DNA of 64,000 nucleotides from SB11 sp943370295 (lineage in GTDB: Bacteria; Bacteroidota; Bacteroidia; UBA8524): positions 186,001 to 250,000 of the forward strand of contig CALRQL020000001.1 of NCBI GenBank assembly GCA_943370295.1. Direction: 5' to 3'. The position numbers and the translations under genes are program-made. Shown piece by piece: positions 44,089 to 53,571 of this stretch; positions within the stretch are counted from its first letter, which is position 1; every line of letters starts with the position of its first letter. Below the pieces are notes generated by a model that was not told the DNA's origin, made no database searches, and was given only the letters and a program-made list of their open reading frames with translations.

Positions 44089-44115
44089 AAAGGTGCAAGT
44101 ATTAGTTGCACCTTT
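44089..44115. terminator. Hairpin with U-run on the minus strand
   Basis: AAAGGTGCAA / TTGCACCTTT (10-bp stem, 7-nt loop), followed on the minus strand by TTTTTT. No minus-strand gene lies upstream of it in the 44116-44474 gap, so what it terminates is unclear. Confidence 0.6.
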
Positions 44116-44474
44116 GGATTGTTTATAATTAGTAAGAATGAATCTTACAATTGGTTGCAATTTCTGTAAAATTTGTGTCATATTTTGTCATTTTTTCAAT
44201 TAATCTCGCTTGGAAACGCTGTAAGCACCGCTATTTCTTATTGTCAGTCAAATGTCATATTTTTTCTTAGAACGTTTCTAAACAACTAAAATGCGTACTT
44301 GCCCTTGGATTGTTTAATAATTAGTTTGTATGAATAAAATTCCTGTTTGTTCCCCCGCATTCGGGGGAGTCCTTCTGATACTGTTAAAAAATTACCGCAC
44401 TACCATTTGCACTTTTGCTAAGCCGGGTGTGTAGCCGCTTTTATTACTCAGTTTTCACTTAAGTAGTTTACTTT
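44105..44474. other. 370-bp gap with a short direct repeat, no gene seen
   Basis: The motif TTGCACCTTTGGATTGTTTATAATTAGT (44106-44134) recurs with small changes at 44300-44328, about 193 bp apart. A CCCCCG-CATT-CGGGGG hairpin lies at 44352-44367. No reading frame is convincing. The promoter of the methyltransferase gene must lie here but is not clear. Confidence 0.5.
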
Positions 44475-45077
44475 ATGGAATGGTTTTACAAGGGCCTTTC
44501 AGGCTTGTTGTTGCTTGTTTATTTGTTAATTATCGGCAAGTACCTTAAGAAACACAAAAAGCAGCAAGAAAGCGTTGGCGCGGCGATGCTTTCAAATAAT
44601 ACCGCGACTTTGCTATTGGTTATCACTCTTTTGGGTTTTGTGGTGCCGCAAGGCTTGTATGTTTTTACTAACTTATTGGATTGGGCTACTATCGTTACTT
44701 CAACAGCGGTTCGTTTTGCTGGACTGTTTATTTACCAATTAGGGTTGGTATTGTTTTTTACTTCTAACGAGAGTTTGGGTAGTAATTGGTGGAGTGGCCC
44801 TGAAATTGGTCGCAATCCGCATTTAGCCAAAGAAACTATATACGGTTATGTGCGGCATCCTATTTATACATCAGTATATATTGTATTGATTGGCTGCATG
44901 ATGGTATCAGGCAATTGGTTTATTGGTGTATGTTCAATATTACCCTTTACCGCGCTGTGCATAGTAAGGATCCCGATTGAAGAAAAAGTGTTGCAGCGCA
45001 AAACGGGAGACAGCTATGCCGATTATCGTAAAGCTACGGGGCTTTTCTTGCCAAAACTTTTCAATAGGGGTAAGTAG
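44475..45077 (+). CDS. Membrane methyltransferase of the isoprenylcysteine carboxyl methyltransferase family
   Basis: 200 residues with five hydrophobic segments. The family core is present: YGYVRHPIYTSVYI (RHP), then RIPIEEKVLQRKTGDSYADYRK with the conserved paired Glu and Tyr-x-x-Tyr. This is the fold used by ICMT and by bacterial phospholipid N-methyltransferase-like proteins; it transfers a methyl group from SAM to a membrane lipid or isoprenoid substrate, not specified here. It converges on the next gene with only 3 nt between stops. Confidence 0.85.
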   Translation: MEWFYKGLSGLLLLVYLLIIGKYLKKHKKQQESVGAAMLSNNTATLLLVITLLGFVVPQGLYVFTNLLDWATIVTSTAVRFAGLFIYQLGLVLFFTSNESLGSNWWSGPEIGRNPHLAKETIYGYVRHPIYTSVYIVLIGCMMVSGNWFIGVCSILPFTALCIVRIPIEEKVLQRKTGDSYADYRKATGLFLPKLFNRGK

Positions 45078-45080
45078 TGT

Positions 45081-45983
45081 TTATTTTGATTTCAAGTCGG
45101 CTTTGCTTAATCTGAATTGTAACGATAGCGAGGGGATTATCGTAAAGCCTTTGAACGAAAAGGCTTGGTCGTTCAGCAATTTGTAAGTACCGTAGTTTTG
45201 GTAAAAAATCGACATGGCAGGCACTATATACACATACTTGTAACCTGCTTTTATGTTGGCAAATCCGCCAAAGGATAAAAAGCTCTCTATATTTCTGCTT
45301 CCAGTCACCGGAATATTGTTGTCGTCAAAAATCTTGTCTGGCAAGGTGGTGTACACAATACGGCTGTATGCGGCCGCCGCCCCAAATGAAAGACTTCCGT
45401 ACTCCTCTTCATTACCAAAGGACACGCTAAAGATTACAGGCAGCAGTATGTCGCTTCGTTTAAAATCGTAACCCAAACGGCTTTGCAATTCACTAAAAAA
45501 ACTGGGTAGTTCATAGTTTTGCCACGAGTACTGCAAAGCAATGCTCCCATATACCCTGTCTTCTTGTTTTTCGCCAATCTGTCCGGTAGGTCCTAAAAAC
45601 TGATACTGTCCTGTAAATGCGTTTGCTTTTCCTGCCCTTTTGTAGCCCAATTCAAAACGGTTGGCAACACCGGCACGCAGAAAAAAATCGTATCCACTGC
45701 CAAAAGGGTCAACGGCAAATGCAGTGGCCGCCTTATTTATTGCGTAAAAATTTTCATCCAGCGTTATACTGTCTTTATTGGCAAGGTCTTTAACATTTTC
45801 TTCAACAATATCAGCCATTAAACCAATTGTGCGAGTGGGCAGATTGGCCGTGTATGACATACCTGCAACAATATTTCCTTTTGGGGTAACTTTTGCTGAT
45901 TGATTAATGGTGCGAGGTGCGGCACAGGCAGCAAATATAAAAGGTATTATGCTTATAAACAGGCTTTTAGGTTGTGTGTTCAT
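45081..45983 (-). CDS. Outer-membrane lipoprotein-like protein of unknown function
   Basis: 300 residues, N-terminal lipobox-like signal (IPFIFAACAAPRTI, Cys20). The body alternates beta strands with Tyr/Phe girdles (FFLRAGVANRFELGYKR, SIALQYSWQNYELPSFF, FGGFANIKAGYKYVYIVPAMSIFYQ), suggesting a small barrel. No family is recognised. It is monocistronic and faces the acyltransferase gene divergently. Confidence 0.75.
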   Translation of the reverse strand: MNTQPKSLFISIIPFIFAACAAPRTINQSAKVTPKGNIVAGMSYTANLPTRTIGLMADIVEENVKDLANKDSITLDENFYAINKAATAFAVDPFGSGYDFFLRAGVANRFELGYKRAGKANAFTGQYQFLGPTGQIGEKQEDRVYGSIALQYSWQNYELPSFFSELQSRLGYDFKRSDILLPVIFSVSFGNEEEYGSLSFGAAAAYSRIVYTTLPDKIFDDNNIPVTGSRNIESFLSFGGFANIKAGYKYVYIVPAMSIFYQNYGTYKLLNDQAFSFKGFTIIPSLSLQFRLSKADLKSK

Positions 45984-46073
45984 GCAGGTGCGTAAGTTGT
46001 TAAATATAGAAGTAGTTTTGTGCCAAGGGCAATAGTATTTTGCAAAGTTGCCGAATAATATTTTTTTTGTGCA

Positions 46074-46943
46074 ATGGGTGCCGTAGTTTATTACATTTTT
46101 CTCCCGGTTTTATACCTTCTTTCGCTGTTGCCTTTTTGGGCGCTATACGGTATTTCTGATTTTTTGTTTTTTGTAGTTTACAGGATTGCCGGTTACCGCA
46201 AGAAGGTAGTGTACCAAAACCTTAAGAACTCATTTCCGGAGAAAAGCGAGGCTGAGTTAAATGCCATTATGTATAAGTTTTATGCGTTTTTCTGCGATTT
46301 GATTGTTGAAACGCTTAAAACCTTAACAATTGGGGAAAAGACGTTACTCAAACATATTTCTTTTGATGATCCTTCGTTGTTTGAAAAGTACAGTAACCAA
46401 CAGCAAAGTGTGATCATTGTAATGGGGCATTTGGGAAATTGGGAGCTTGGAGGTGCAAGATTCTCGTTGCTACCCTACCACAGGTTGTACGTGATTTATC
46501 ACCCGTTGAGTAACAAAAATTTTAACAACTTAATTGTTCATATGCGTACAAGGCTGGGCAACCGCCTGTATGCCATGAGCGAGGTGCTGCGGGGAATGGT
46601 AAGAGACAGGGGAGAGTTGACGGCCACGGCTTTTATTGCCGATCAAACCCCACAACCCAGCGGTGCTTATTGGACCACTTTTTTGAACCAAGATACACCT
46701 GTGTTTACCGGTACAGAAAAGATTGCCCAAAAGTTTAAATATCCCGTAATATACCTTTCGATTAAGCGGCCTAAGCGCGGAAAATATAATATGGAATGTG
46801 AACTATTGGTGGAGAAACCCGAACTTACGGCCGAGAACGAAATTTCGGAATTACACACAAAGCGGCTTGAAAAGGATATTATTGAAAATCCTGAGATTTG
46901 GCTGTGGACGCACCGCCGCTGGAAACACAAAAGAACTAATTGA
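46074..46943 (+). CDS. Lipid A biosynthesis acyltransferase (LpxL/HtrB family)
   Basis: 289 residues. One N-terminal membrane segment, then catalytic H119 in GHLGNWE (HX4D/E-type acyltransferase motif) and FIADQTPQPSGAYW plus the CEL...KP end typical of the LpxL/HtrB group. It adds a secondary acyl chain to lipid A, or a related lipid, at the inner membrane face. The desaturase gene follows after 30 nt, pointing to a membrane-lipid locus. Confidence 0.92.
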   Translation: MGAVVYYIFLPVLYLLSLLPFWALYGISDFLFFVVYRIAGYRKKVVYQNLKNSFPEKSEAELNAIMYKFYAFFCDLIVETLKTLTIGEKTLLKHISFDDPSLFEKYSNQQQSVIIVMGHLGNWELGGARFSLLPYHRLYVIYHPLSNKNFNNLIVHMRTRLGNRLYAMSEVLRGMVRDRGELTATAFIADQTPQPSGAYWTTFLNQDTPVFTGTEKIAQKFKYPVIYLSIKRPKRGKYNMECELLVEKPELTAENEISELHTKRLEKDIIENPEIWLWTHRRWKHKRTN

Positions 46944-46950
46944 TTTACAA

Positions 46951-46958
46951 TATATTTG
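46951..46958 (+). promoter_or_regulatory. Possible internal promoter (-7 box) before the desaturase gene
   Basis: TATATTTG ends 15 nt before the ATG at 46974; no TTG at -33. It may give the desaturase its own transcript. Confidence 0.35.
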
Positions 46959-46973
46959 TAACAAATTTACAGA

Positions 46974-47963
46974 ATGAAGATTGGTAACGACCTAATACTG
47001 GCCACCAAAAAATACGCTAAGGAAGATAGGAAACAAAGCTGGATACATACTGTATCAACTTTTTCATTGTTAACTGCCTCGTATGTTGCAGGTATTTACC
47101 CTTCGCATTGGGCCGTACAGTTGTTTTTTGGCACCTTATCGGGGCTGATACTTGCCAGAGCATTTATTATTTACCACGATTACCTGCACAACACTATTCT
47201 TAACGATTCATTTGTGGCCAAAGTTATGTTTACCTTCTTTGGTTTTCACATGTTGGCACCAGTGAGTGTTTGGCGCAGGTCTCACGATTATCATCACCAA
47301 CACAACTCAAAACTATACTCGTCAAGTATTGGTTCTTTTCCCATAGTTACCAAACAAAAATTTTTGGAGGCATCAAGAAAAGACCGGTTGATATATTTGT
47401 TTATTCGCCATCCGCTTACACTACTAACCGGATATATATTCACCTTTGCATACGGCATGTGCGTGCGTACATTACTGCGCAGCCCTGATAAACATTGGGA
47501 TGCAATCCCGGCCCTTTTATATCACTACGGTATCTTTTTTGGTGTTTTTTACCTGTTTGGATGGCAAAGTGCCGTGCTTGGGTTTTTATTACCCAGCTTA
47601 ATAGCCGGCGCCATGGGTTCTTACCTGTTTTATGCACAGCACAACTTTCCTACGGCCACATTCCAAGATGCGCGTAATTGGTCTTACATTGATGCTGCTC
47701 TCAATTCGTCAAGCTTTATGAAGCTTAGCCCTTTGATGAACTGGTTTACCGGTAATATTGGGTACCACCATATCCATCACACCAACCCGCGTATTCCCTT
47801 TTATAAGTTGCCGCAAGTATATAATGAAATGCCCGAGTTTCAGGAATATGCCAAGGTGACTACTTTGTGGCCAAAAGATATTATAAAGTGCCTTAAACTT
47901 AAAGTTTGGGACCCAGAGGCCGGCCGCATGGTTGGCTTGCGCGAGATTTACGCCAAAGCATAA
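46974..47963 (+). CDS. Fatty acid desaturase (acyl-lipid type)
   Basis: 329 residues with four hydrophobic helices and the three His boxes of membrane di-iron desaturases: HDYLH (68-72), HDYHHQH (104-110) and HHIHH (265-269), plus H223. It inserts a double bond into membrane acyl chains (cold or fluidity response) using O2 and reduced carrier. Beta-carotene ketolases or hydroxylases share the fold, but the box spacing fits desaturases better. Confidence 0.93.
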   Translation: MKIGNDLILATKKYAKEDRKQSWIHTVSTFSLLTASYVAGIYPSHWAVQLFFGTLSGLILARAFIIYHDYLHNTILNDSFVAKVMFTFFGFHMLAPVSVWRRSHDYHHQHNSKLYSSSIGSFPIVTKQKFLEASRKDRLIYLFIRHPLTLLTGYIFTFAYGMCVRTLLRSPDKHWDAIPALLYHYGIFFGVFYLFGWQSAVLGFLLPSLIAGAMGSYLFYAQHNFPTATFQDARNWSYIDAALNSSSFMKLSPLMNWFTGNIGYHHIHHTNPRIPFYKLPQVYNEMPEFQEYAKVTTLWPKDIIKCLKLKVWDPEAGRMVGLREIYAKA

Positions 47964-48041
47964 TTTACACTTCTGTTTTAAAACCAATCTTTTAATGGTT
48001 TCGTATGTTGTTAGCTGTTAATACTAATTAACTTATACGGA

Positions 48042-50411
48042 ATGAAATTTAGGTTGTGTTTTTTATTGCTGTTTACAGCAACTTTTGCGCTGGCCCAACC
48101 CGTTGAGGTGGGTGTAGAACCTGAGAGCGGCATTATTTCATTAGAGCCCGCTGCCTTTGTGGCTGATGCTTACAACAAAGAGATTGATTTTGATGATGTT
48201 ATCAGCGGAAAATCAGATTTGATTTTTGTGCCGGTGAAAGGATGGTTGTTGGAAGCAAGTTTTACGAATCATCATTTTTGGGTAAAAACGGCTATTAAAA
48301 ACTCAGGAACTGCGGATGTTACCTATTATTTAGAAACTGCCCGCCCGATAACAGATATTGTTGATTTATATGCAGTAACGTTGGGAGGTGATACCACAGT
48401 GCAGCATTCAGGCGATGCAATTGCATTTGACCAAAGGGCATTTAAACACCGAAGAACCATATTTAAATTGGTGGTAAAGGCCGGGCAAACCCAAAACCTA
48501 TTTATACACTGCAAAAGCGATGGCGAAGTTCTTAACCTGCCGTTGCGCCTGCATACCCCCGATAGTTTTATTGCAGAAACCAATGATTACCAGTTGTTTT
48601 TTGGTCTGTTTTATGGGGTTTTGCTGCTGGCGGCCATTACTTATCTGTTTTTTTATATCGGTTTGCGCGATAGCAGCTTTTTGTATTATGGTTTGTATGT
48701 ATTGTTTATAGGGCTTTTACAGTTTTCGTTAGATGGCTTATTTTTTCAATACTTTATGCCACAAAGTGGTTGGGTGTATTTGCGTTCACTTATTATTATA
48801 GCTGCAATCTCAACATTTTTTTTAGGCAGGTATGCCTTTAGCTTTTTATCCATTAAACAGCAGTATGCAAAACTTACAAAAGCTTATAACATTGTTTATG
48901 TGCTTATTGTGGTATTGATACTAATGCCTTTGATGGGCGATAAGGGATTACAGTTAAGCTACCCTGTGGCCAATTTATTGGGTTTTTTCACACTTATACT
49001 CATTGTGGTTAGTGTTGTAACCTTGTGGTTTGGCAAGCAAAAAGTCGACTTTTTTTTTGCTATCGGTATTTTTTGTTTGGTGATGGGCTTTGCAATCTTT
49101 ATTCTTAAAAATTTTGGCACTTTACCCAGCAATTTCATTACGGAAAACAGTACAAAAATAGGTACGGGCTTAGAGATCGTGTTCTTATCACTTTCAATGG
49201 CAAATCGTATAAGGTTGCTTCGCACAGAAAAAGAAATGATACAAGCTGTGGCACTGAAACGTGCAGAAGAGATGAGCGATTTGAAAACCTACTTCATGTC
49301 GAACATGAGCCATGAGTTGCGTACCCCGCTAAATGCAATTATGGGTGTTGCAGATGTGATGCTGAAAGAAGTGAAGGACGATAAGATTAAAAACAATTTT
49401 GAGGTTATTAAGAACGCATCGGTGAACTTATTGAGTTCAGTGAGCGATATACTTGATTATGCAAGGATTGAGAAAGGTGAATTGAGTTTGACAGATGAGA
49501 TATTTGAGCCCGTGCAGGTATTGCTGCAAAGTAAAAACAGTGCCGCTATGCAAACTCTGCACAAGGGCTTAGAGTTTACTTATATACCCACTGTTGATTT
49601 GCCGAAAAATCTTAGAGGCGATGCTGCAAGGTTGGGGCAAATTGTAAACAACTTGCTTAGCAATGCTATTAAATTTACCAATGCAGGTGCAATACGTTTT
49701 GAGGTTTTTCAGAAAGATACCGGCAATGGCAGAATAGATTTGGTGTTAAAAGTTACCGATACGGGTGTAGGCATCCCAAAAGATAAGCTGGATACAGTGT
49801 TTAACAGTTTTACCCAAGAAAGCATTGATAACAAACGAAAGTTTGGTGGTTTGGGTTTGGGTTTATCAATTGTAAAAAAACTTGTTGACTTGCACGGTGG
49901 TACAGTAATGATTGAAAGTGAGGTAGATAAAGGCACGTGCTGCACCGTTGTTTTGCCCTATGAGGTTGCTTTTGTTGAGACTAAAACGGTTACAGCGAAG
50001 TATCCCAAAGATAGTTTTGATTTGATGGGGGCAAGAATTTTGGTGGTTGAGGATAACGATGTAAACCGTTTTATTATGAAAACGATTCTTTCGAGGTGGG
50101 GTAATACTGTGGTTGAGTTTGCTGCTGATGGCAGTCTTGCATTGGAGGAGCTTGCAGCAAGGCAATATGATATTGTATTGATGGATTTACAGATGCCGGT
50201 GATGGATGGATACGAGGCTTCTGAACGGATACGAAAGGGCGAGGTAGGGGTTGAAAATAGTAAGATACCCATTATTGCTGTTACTGCTGATACAACTGAG
50301 GAGGCAAGGCAAAAGGTTAAAAGTTTGGGCGTAAATGATTTTATGACGAAACCTGTTGACCAGCATTTGCTGTATGAAAAGATAACGTTGTTACTTGAGG
50401 CGGTGGCATAA
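48042..50411 (+). CDS. Hybrid histidine kinase with 7TMR-DISM sensor and receiver domain
   Basis: 789 residues. Signal peptide (1-18), 7TMR-DISMED2 extracellular domain (~30-165), seven TM helices (~180-390), HisKA with phospho-accepting H424 (MSNMSHELRTPLNAIMG), HATPase_c (TDTGVGIPKDKL, GGLGLGLSIVKKL) and a C-terminal receiver (~660-789) with D~715 (VLMDLQMPVMDGYE). It detects an extracellular ligand, perhaps a carbohydrate, and transfers phosphate through its own receiver; the output partner is not encoded beside it. Confidence 0.95.
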   Translation: MKFRLCFLLLFTATFALAQPVEVGVEPESGIISLEPAAFVADAYNKEIDFDDVISGKSDLIFVPVKGWLLEASFTNHHFWVKTAIKNSGTADVTYYLETARPITDIVDLYAVTLGGDTTVQHSGDAIAFDQRAFKHRRTIFKLVVKAGQTQNLFIHCKSDGEVLNLPLRLHTPDSFIAETNDYQLFFGLFYGVLLLAAITYLFFYIGLRDSSFLYYGLYVLFIGLLQFSLDGLFFQYFMPQSGWVYLRSLIIIAAISTFFLGRYAFSFLSIKQQYAKLTKAYNIVYVLIVVLILMPLMGDKGLQLSYPVANLLGFFTLILIVVSVVTLWFGKQKVDFFFAIGIFCLVMGFAIFILKNFGTLPSNFITENSTKIGTGLEIVFLSLSMANRIRLLRTEKEMIQAVALKRAEEMSDLKTYFMSNMSHELRTPLNAIMGVADVMLKEVKDDKIKNNFEVIKNASVNLLSSVSDILDYARIEKGELSLTDEIFEPVQVLLQSKNSAAMQTLHKGLEFTYIPTVDLPKNLRGDAARLGQIVNNLLSNAIKFTNAGAIRFEVFQKDTGNGRIDLVLKVTDTGVGIPKDKLDTVFNSFTQESIDNKRKFGGLGLGLSIVKKLVDLHGGTVMIESEVDKGTCCTVVLPYEVAFVETKTVTAKYPKDSFDLMGARILVVEDNDVNRFIMKTILSRWGNTVVEFAADGSLALEELAARQYDIVLMDLQMPVMDGYEASERIRKGEVGVENSKIPIIAVTADTTEEARQKVKSLGVNDFMTKPVDQHLLYEKITLLLEAVA

Positions 50412-50516
50412 GTTTAAATACCATTTGGTGTTTGATTTTAGGCGTTACTACATTTATTTTTTGGATGACGATGGCTAACAAGTTTTAGAAAAATGGTAAA
50501 TATTTTTAAAAAAACG

Positions 50517-50546
50517 TTGCATTTTTAAAAAAGTGTCGTACATTTG
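50517..50546 (+). promoter_or_regulatory. Consensus promoter with no gene downstream
   Basis: TTG (50517-50519), 19 nt, TACATTTG (50539-50546): a full match. The start of transcription would be ~50553. The next feature in this direction is a terminator at 50666, with no credible protein between. Confidence 0.8.
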
Positions 50547-50552
50547 TTTCAA

Positions 50553-50700
50553 CAAAACGGGTTATCAACAGGCTTTTGTTTAAAGCATAGATAGCCTGCA
50601 ATAATTGAAAAAATTAGCTTTGTTGACGGAAGAGTAAATTCTTCAGTAATATTCCTAAATAGCACAAACAGCCTGTCGGGAGACAGGCTGTTTATTTTTT
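50553..50700 (+). ncRNA. Candidate small RNA (~145 nt)
   Basis: Bounded by a full consensus promoter and a perfect intrinsic terminator. Near its 5' end CAGGCT (50569-50574) can pair with AGCCTG (50593-50598); the same two hexamers recur in the terminator stem (AGCCTG in the left arm, CAGGCT in the right), so alternative folds exist. A GAAGA/TCTTC hairpin lies near 50629-50644. The only frame inside is a 10-residue one from a TTG at 50605. 6S RNA or a clade-specific small RNA are possible; no known family is recognised by eye. Confidence 0.55.
50666..50700. terminator. Perfect 12-bp intrinsic terminator
   Basis: AAACAGCCTGTC (50666-50677), GGGA loop, GACAGGCTGTTT (50682-50693), then ATTTTTT. 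It ends the candidate small RNA and can also serve the convergent minus-strand gene that ends at 50723. Confidence 0.9.
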
Positions 50701-50722
50701 GTACTATCAGGTAAAAAACCTT

Positions 50723-53479
50723 CTATTTCTTAATGAAAAATGCAGAGCCCCTTTTACTGCCACTTTCTACCCGCAACAAGTAGGTGCCGGCAGTAAGTTC
50801 AGCAACATTAAGCTGCGTGGTTGGTCCGTCAGCAGGACTTTGTATAAGTTGCTTGCCGTTTATATCATAAACCGTGTACACAGCATTGTTTTCAGTATTT
50901 TCATTAACAGAAACGGTAATGTAATCAACAGCCGGGTTGGGATACAGCGCAACACGCAAAGGAACTGCACCATTGTTTATGCCGGTTAAATGGTAGTTTT
51001 GGGTAATGTTGGCTGCAAAAACTCCTGCGCCGTGTGTGGCAACTACTACCCTGTTATCGCTGCGGCGTATTTTTATCATTTCACAAATGGCATTTCCAAT
51101 CAAATCGGGGCTTTGCTGCACCCAAACAGGGGTATTTACAGTAATTTCAGGAATGCTGAAAAGACCTACACTGGTGGCCAATAAAACACCATAGCCGGTG
51201 TTGGTTTTTACAAACTCAGCCCACCTGCACGAAGGTCCATTGCCTGTTCCGTTGGCATTTTGTTCAAGGTTGCCTGAAATATCACGCCAGTTTAATCCCC
51301 CATTTTCGGTATAAAACACGCTGGGTATGCCGTAGTTGGTAAACACCACTATAATTTTATCAGCATCTTCGGGGTGTATGCAAATGTTGTTGATGTTACC
51401 CGAAGGAAAGTTCGAACCCTTAATGTCAACAGGTGTTGGGTCGCCGGTAGTAGCGTTATCAACCCTAAACAATAGCCCGTTTTCGGTACCGTAAAACAGT
51501 TTTCCTACCGGCTGTACCGACATACTGATGGCCGTTATCTCAAAGCGGGTACGGCAGTTGGTCATTTCCTGCCAATTACCCATATCTCTTGATGAATCTA
51601 AATAATTGTCCAAGGGAAACTGTGTCACATCATTACTACGCCAAATGGCAGTATCGTTCAATAAAAACAAACGTTTATCATCATTAGGGTCAACACACCA
51701 TGGGTTGATAAATCGGTAATCGGTAAGATTTGGTGGGTCTAAGCGGGCACTCTGCACACGATTGTTATTGGCATCTAAGCGTATTCGGTATAAACCTGCT
51801 TCTTGTTTTGCCACATAGTAATCTTGTCCGTTACCTGCCACATGACAAAAGGCACCATCGTAACTAAAAATTTCATTCCACGGATTGCGTTGGTCGTTTT
51901 TGTTGGTAAACAGTGTGCCATTGTCCTGCAAACCTCCAATAATGGTATGATCGCCGGCTACTGCTTGGTTAATGGCTACAGTGTAAAACTGAGTGGTTAT
52001 GTAGCCGTTGTTTAGCGATTGCCATTTAACCGTACTTGCTTTAATATTATCGGTAATAGAGATGCCTCCGTCGTGGGTAGAAATCGCTTTATCCGGATTT
52101 GAAGTGAGGAAAATAAAGTTATGTTGGTCGGGGTGATGATTTTCATAAATTTTAAAATCAGGACGTTTAGTGCCTTGTGCATAGCCCCCAATTTTAGTGA
52201 TTTGCGAAGTGCTTTTAAAGGCATCGTTAGAGCGGAAAAGCCCTGTACCTCCAATAATAACAATGTTGGTGTCTTTTGGGTGCACGCTTACCAATAAATC
52301 GTACCCGCCTTGTGCGTTGAATTTCTCAAAGTCGCCCTGAAAATCAGGGATAGCAGCCGAACGGTCTTCCCAAATCCCGCCTGTACCGCTTCCATCGCCT
52401 GAAACGTAGGTGTATTTAAGCAAACTGTTCCACTCTTCATCTCCCCTGAAATTGGTGGTTTTCTTTCCTTTGTTTAAAGTATTGTGGGCTAATATATACA
52501 GTTGGTTTTCGTGGCCGGGTACCAACCCAATTACCATCCGTCCGTATGATGAGCCAATCTCAGCCGGTGTAATGCTGGTCCATGTAGTACCATTATCAAC
52601 ACTGCGCCAAATACCCCTTTGCGGGCCTTCGCTGCTGAGTGTTGCATACAACACCCCGCCTTTGGTTATGGCTACATCGGTATAGTAAGACGGATTACCA
52701 CCCGCTGTGCCTCCACGGCGGCGTTGCCATGTGTTACCGCCGTTTACACTGCGGTGTATGCCGCCATAAAGGGCTACAAACACAACATCACTGTCTTTAC
52801 TGGTATGGTTGGTGATTATATTCCACGAGCCGTCAAAATCACTGTCAAACTGGGGTGTATTCACTACGGTGCTGGCCAATGGTTGCCAGCTTTTGCCGCC
52901 ATCGGTTGATTTTAGTATCCCCCTGCCTGAATAGTAAGCCCCGCCTTTTGAGGCACTGCTGCCGCTTAGTTCACCCGTTGAGGCATACCAAATATTGGTT
53001 TTACCTGCGCGGGTATCTTGTGTTACCGCGGTTATGGCATTTATTTGGGTATTGGTAGTAGTTTTTGCCCAGCTTTTACCACCGTCTTCGCTGCGCCACA
53101 AACCGCCTGTTGCCCCACCGGCAATCAGTATATTTTCGTTGGTTACATCAACTGCAATAGCGCGGGTTCTTCCGCCTACGTTCCAAACCCCCATATTGCT
53201 CCATATATCTCCGCTTTTTTTAAACACATCGGCTTTGGGCAAAGTGGTTGCAAAGGCCAACTCTTTCACACGCATACCATCCGGTATTTTACCTGTGTTG
53301 GGGTCTTTAAGTCGGTTAAACTCCCAACGTTTGCGGGCACTCAGGTTGTAACTCATGTCGTCGCCGCCTTGCGGCAAAGCATTGGTGTTGGGCTGGATGT
53401 TAAACATATATCCTAAGCCAATCATTGCCAAGCAAGCAGCAATTATGGGTAAGGTGTACAGTAAAGGTTTACGTTGCAT
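50723..53479 (-). CDS. T9SS-secreted BNR/sortilin-like beta-propeller protein
   Basis: 918 residues. N-terminal hydrophobic segment (~8-25), then many BNR/Asp-box repeats (GLWRSEDGGKSW, GILKSTDGGKSW, GIHRSVNGGNTW, IWRSVDNGTTW) like those of sortilin VPS10 and exo-glycosidase propellers. It ends in a type A T9SS sorting domain (ALYPNPAVDYITVSV ... LNVAELTAGTYLLRVESG). Probably a secreted or surface glycan-binding or sialidase-like protein; catalytic residues cannot be assigned by eye. Confidence 0.9.
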   Translation of the reverse strand: MQRKPLLYTLPIIAACLAMIGLGYMFNIQPNTNALPQGGDDMSYNLSARKRWEFNRLKDPNTGKIPDGMRVKELAFATTLPKADVFKKSGDIWSNMGVWNVGGRTRAIAVDVTNENILIAGGATGGLWRSEDGGKSWAKTTTNTQINAITAVTQDTRAGKTNIWYASTGELSGSSASKGGAYYSGRGILKSTDGGKSWQPLASTVVNTPQFDSDFDGSWNIITNHTSKDSDVVFVALYGGIHRSVNGGNTWQRRRGGTAGGNPSYYTDVAITKGGVLYATLSSEGPQRGIWRSVDNGTTWTSITPAEIGSSYGRMVIGLVPGHENQLYILAHNTLNKGKKTTNFRGDEEWNSLLKYTYVSGDGSGTGGIWEDRSAAIPDFQGDFEKFNAQGGYDLLVSVHPKDTNIVIIGGTGLFRSNDAFKSTSQITKIGGYAQGTKRPDFKIYENHHPDQHNFIFLTSNPDKAISTHDGGISITDNIKASTVKWQSLNNGYITTQFYTVAINQAVAGDHTIIGGLQDNGTLFTNKNDQRNPWNEIFSYDGAFCHVAGNGQDYYVAKQEAGLYRIRLDANNNRVQSARLDPPNLTDYRFINPWCVDPNDDKRLFLLNDTAIWRSNDVTQFPLDNYLDSSRDMGNWQEMTNCRTRFEITAISMSVQPVGKLFYGTENGLLFRVDNATTGDPTPVDIKGSNFPSGNINNICIHPEDADKIIVVFTNYGIPSVFYTENGGLNWRDISGNLEQNANGTGNGPSCRWAEFVKTNTGYGVLLATSVGLFSIPEITVNTPVWVQQSPDLIGNAICEMIKIRRSDNRVVVATHGAGVFAANITQNYHLTGINNGAVPLRVALYPNPAVDYITVSVNENTENNAVYTVYDINGKQLIQSPADGPTTQLNVAELTAGTYLLRVESGSKRGSAFFIKK

Positions 53480-53486
53480 ATCTATT

Positions 53487-53494
53487 CAAATATA
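53487..53494 (-). promoter_or_regulatory. -7 box abutting the BNR-propeller gene start
   Basis: Minus-strand TATATTTG, with CTG at 19 nt (one mismatch to the -33 TTG). Transcription would begin ~2 nt before or at the ATG at 53479. Confidence 0.55.
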
Positions 53495-53524
53495 AAAATA
53501 AGCAGCGGGTTTGCAGGTATTAGA

Positions 53525-53555
53525 TTGATAGGGCGTGCTATTTAATTTATCTTTG
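53525..53555 (+). promoter_or_regulatory. Promoter of tRNA-Arg
   Basis: TTG (53525-53527), 20 nt, TATCTTTG (53548-53555), with the tRNA 5' end at 53572. A useful internal example of the promoter form used throughout the window. Confidence 0.8.
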
Positions 53556-53571
53556 CACCTCTATTACACAT

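Noticed and set aside
50605..50637. 10-residue peptide (TTG start, KKLALLTEE) inside the candidate small RNA
   Set aside because: Could be a leader peptide, but there is no ribosome site and no gene downstream to be attenuated; kept as small RNA only.
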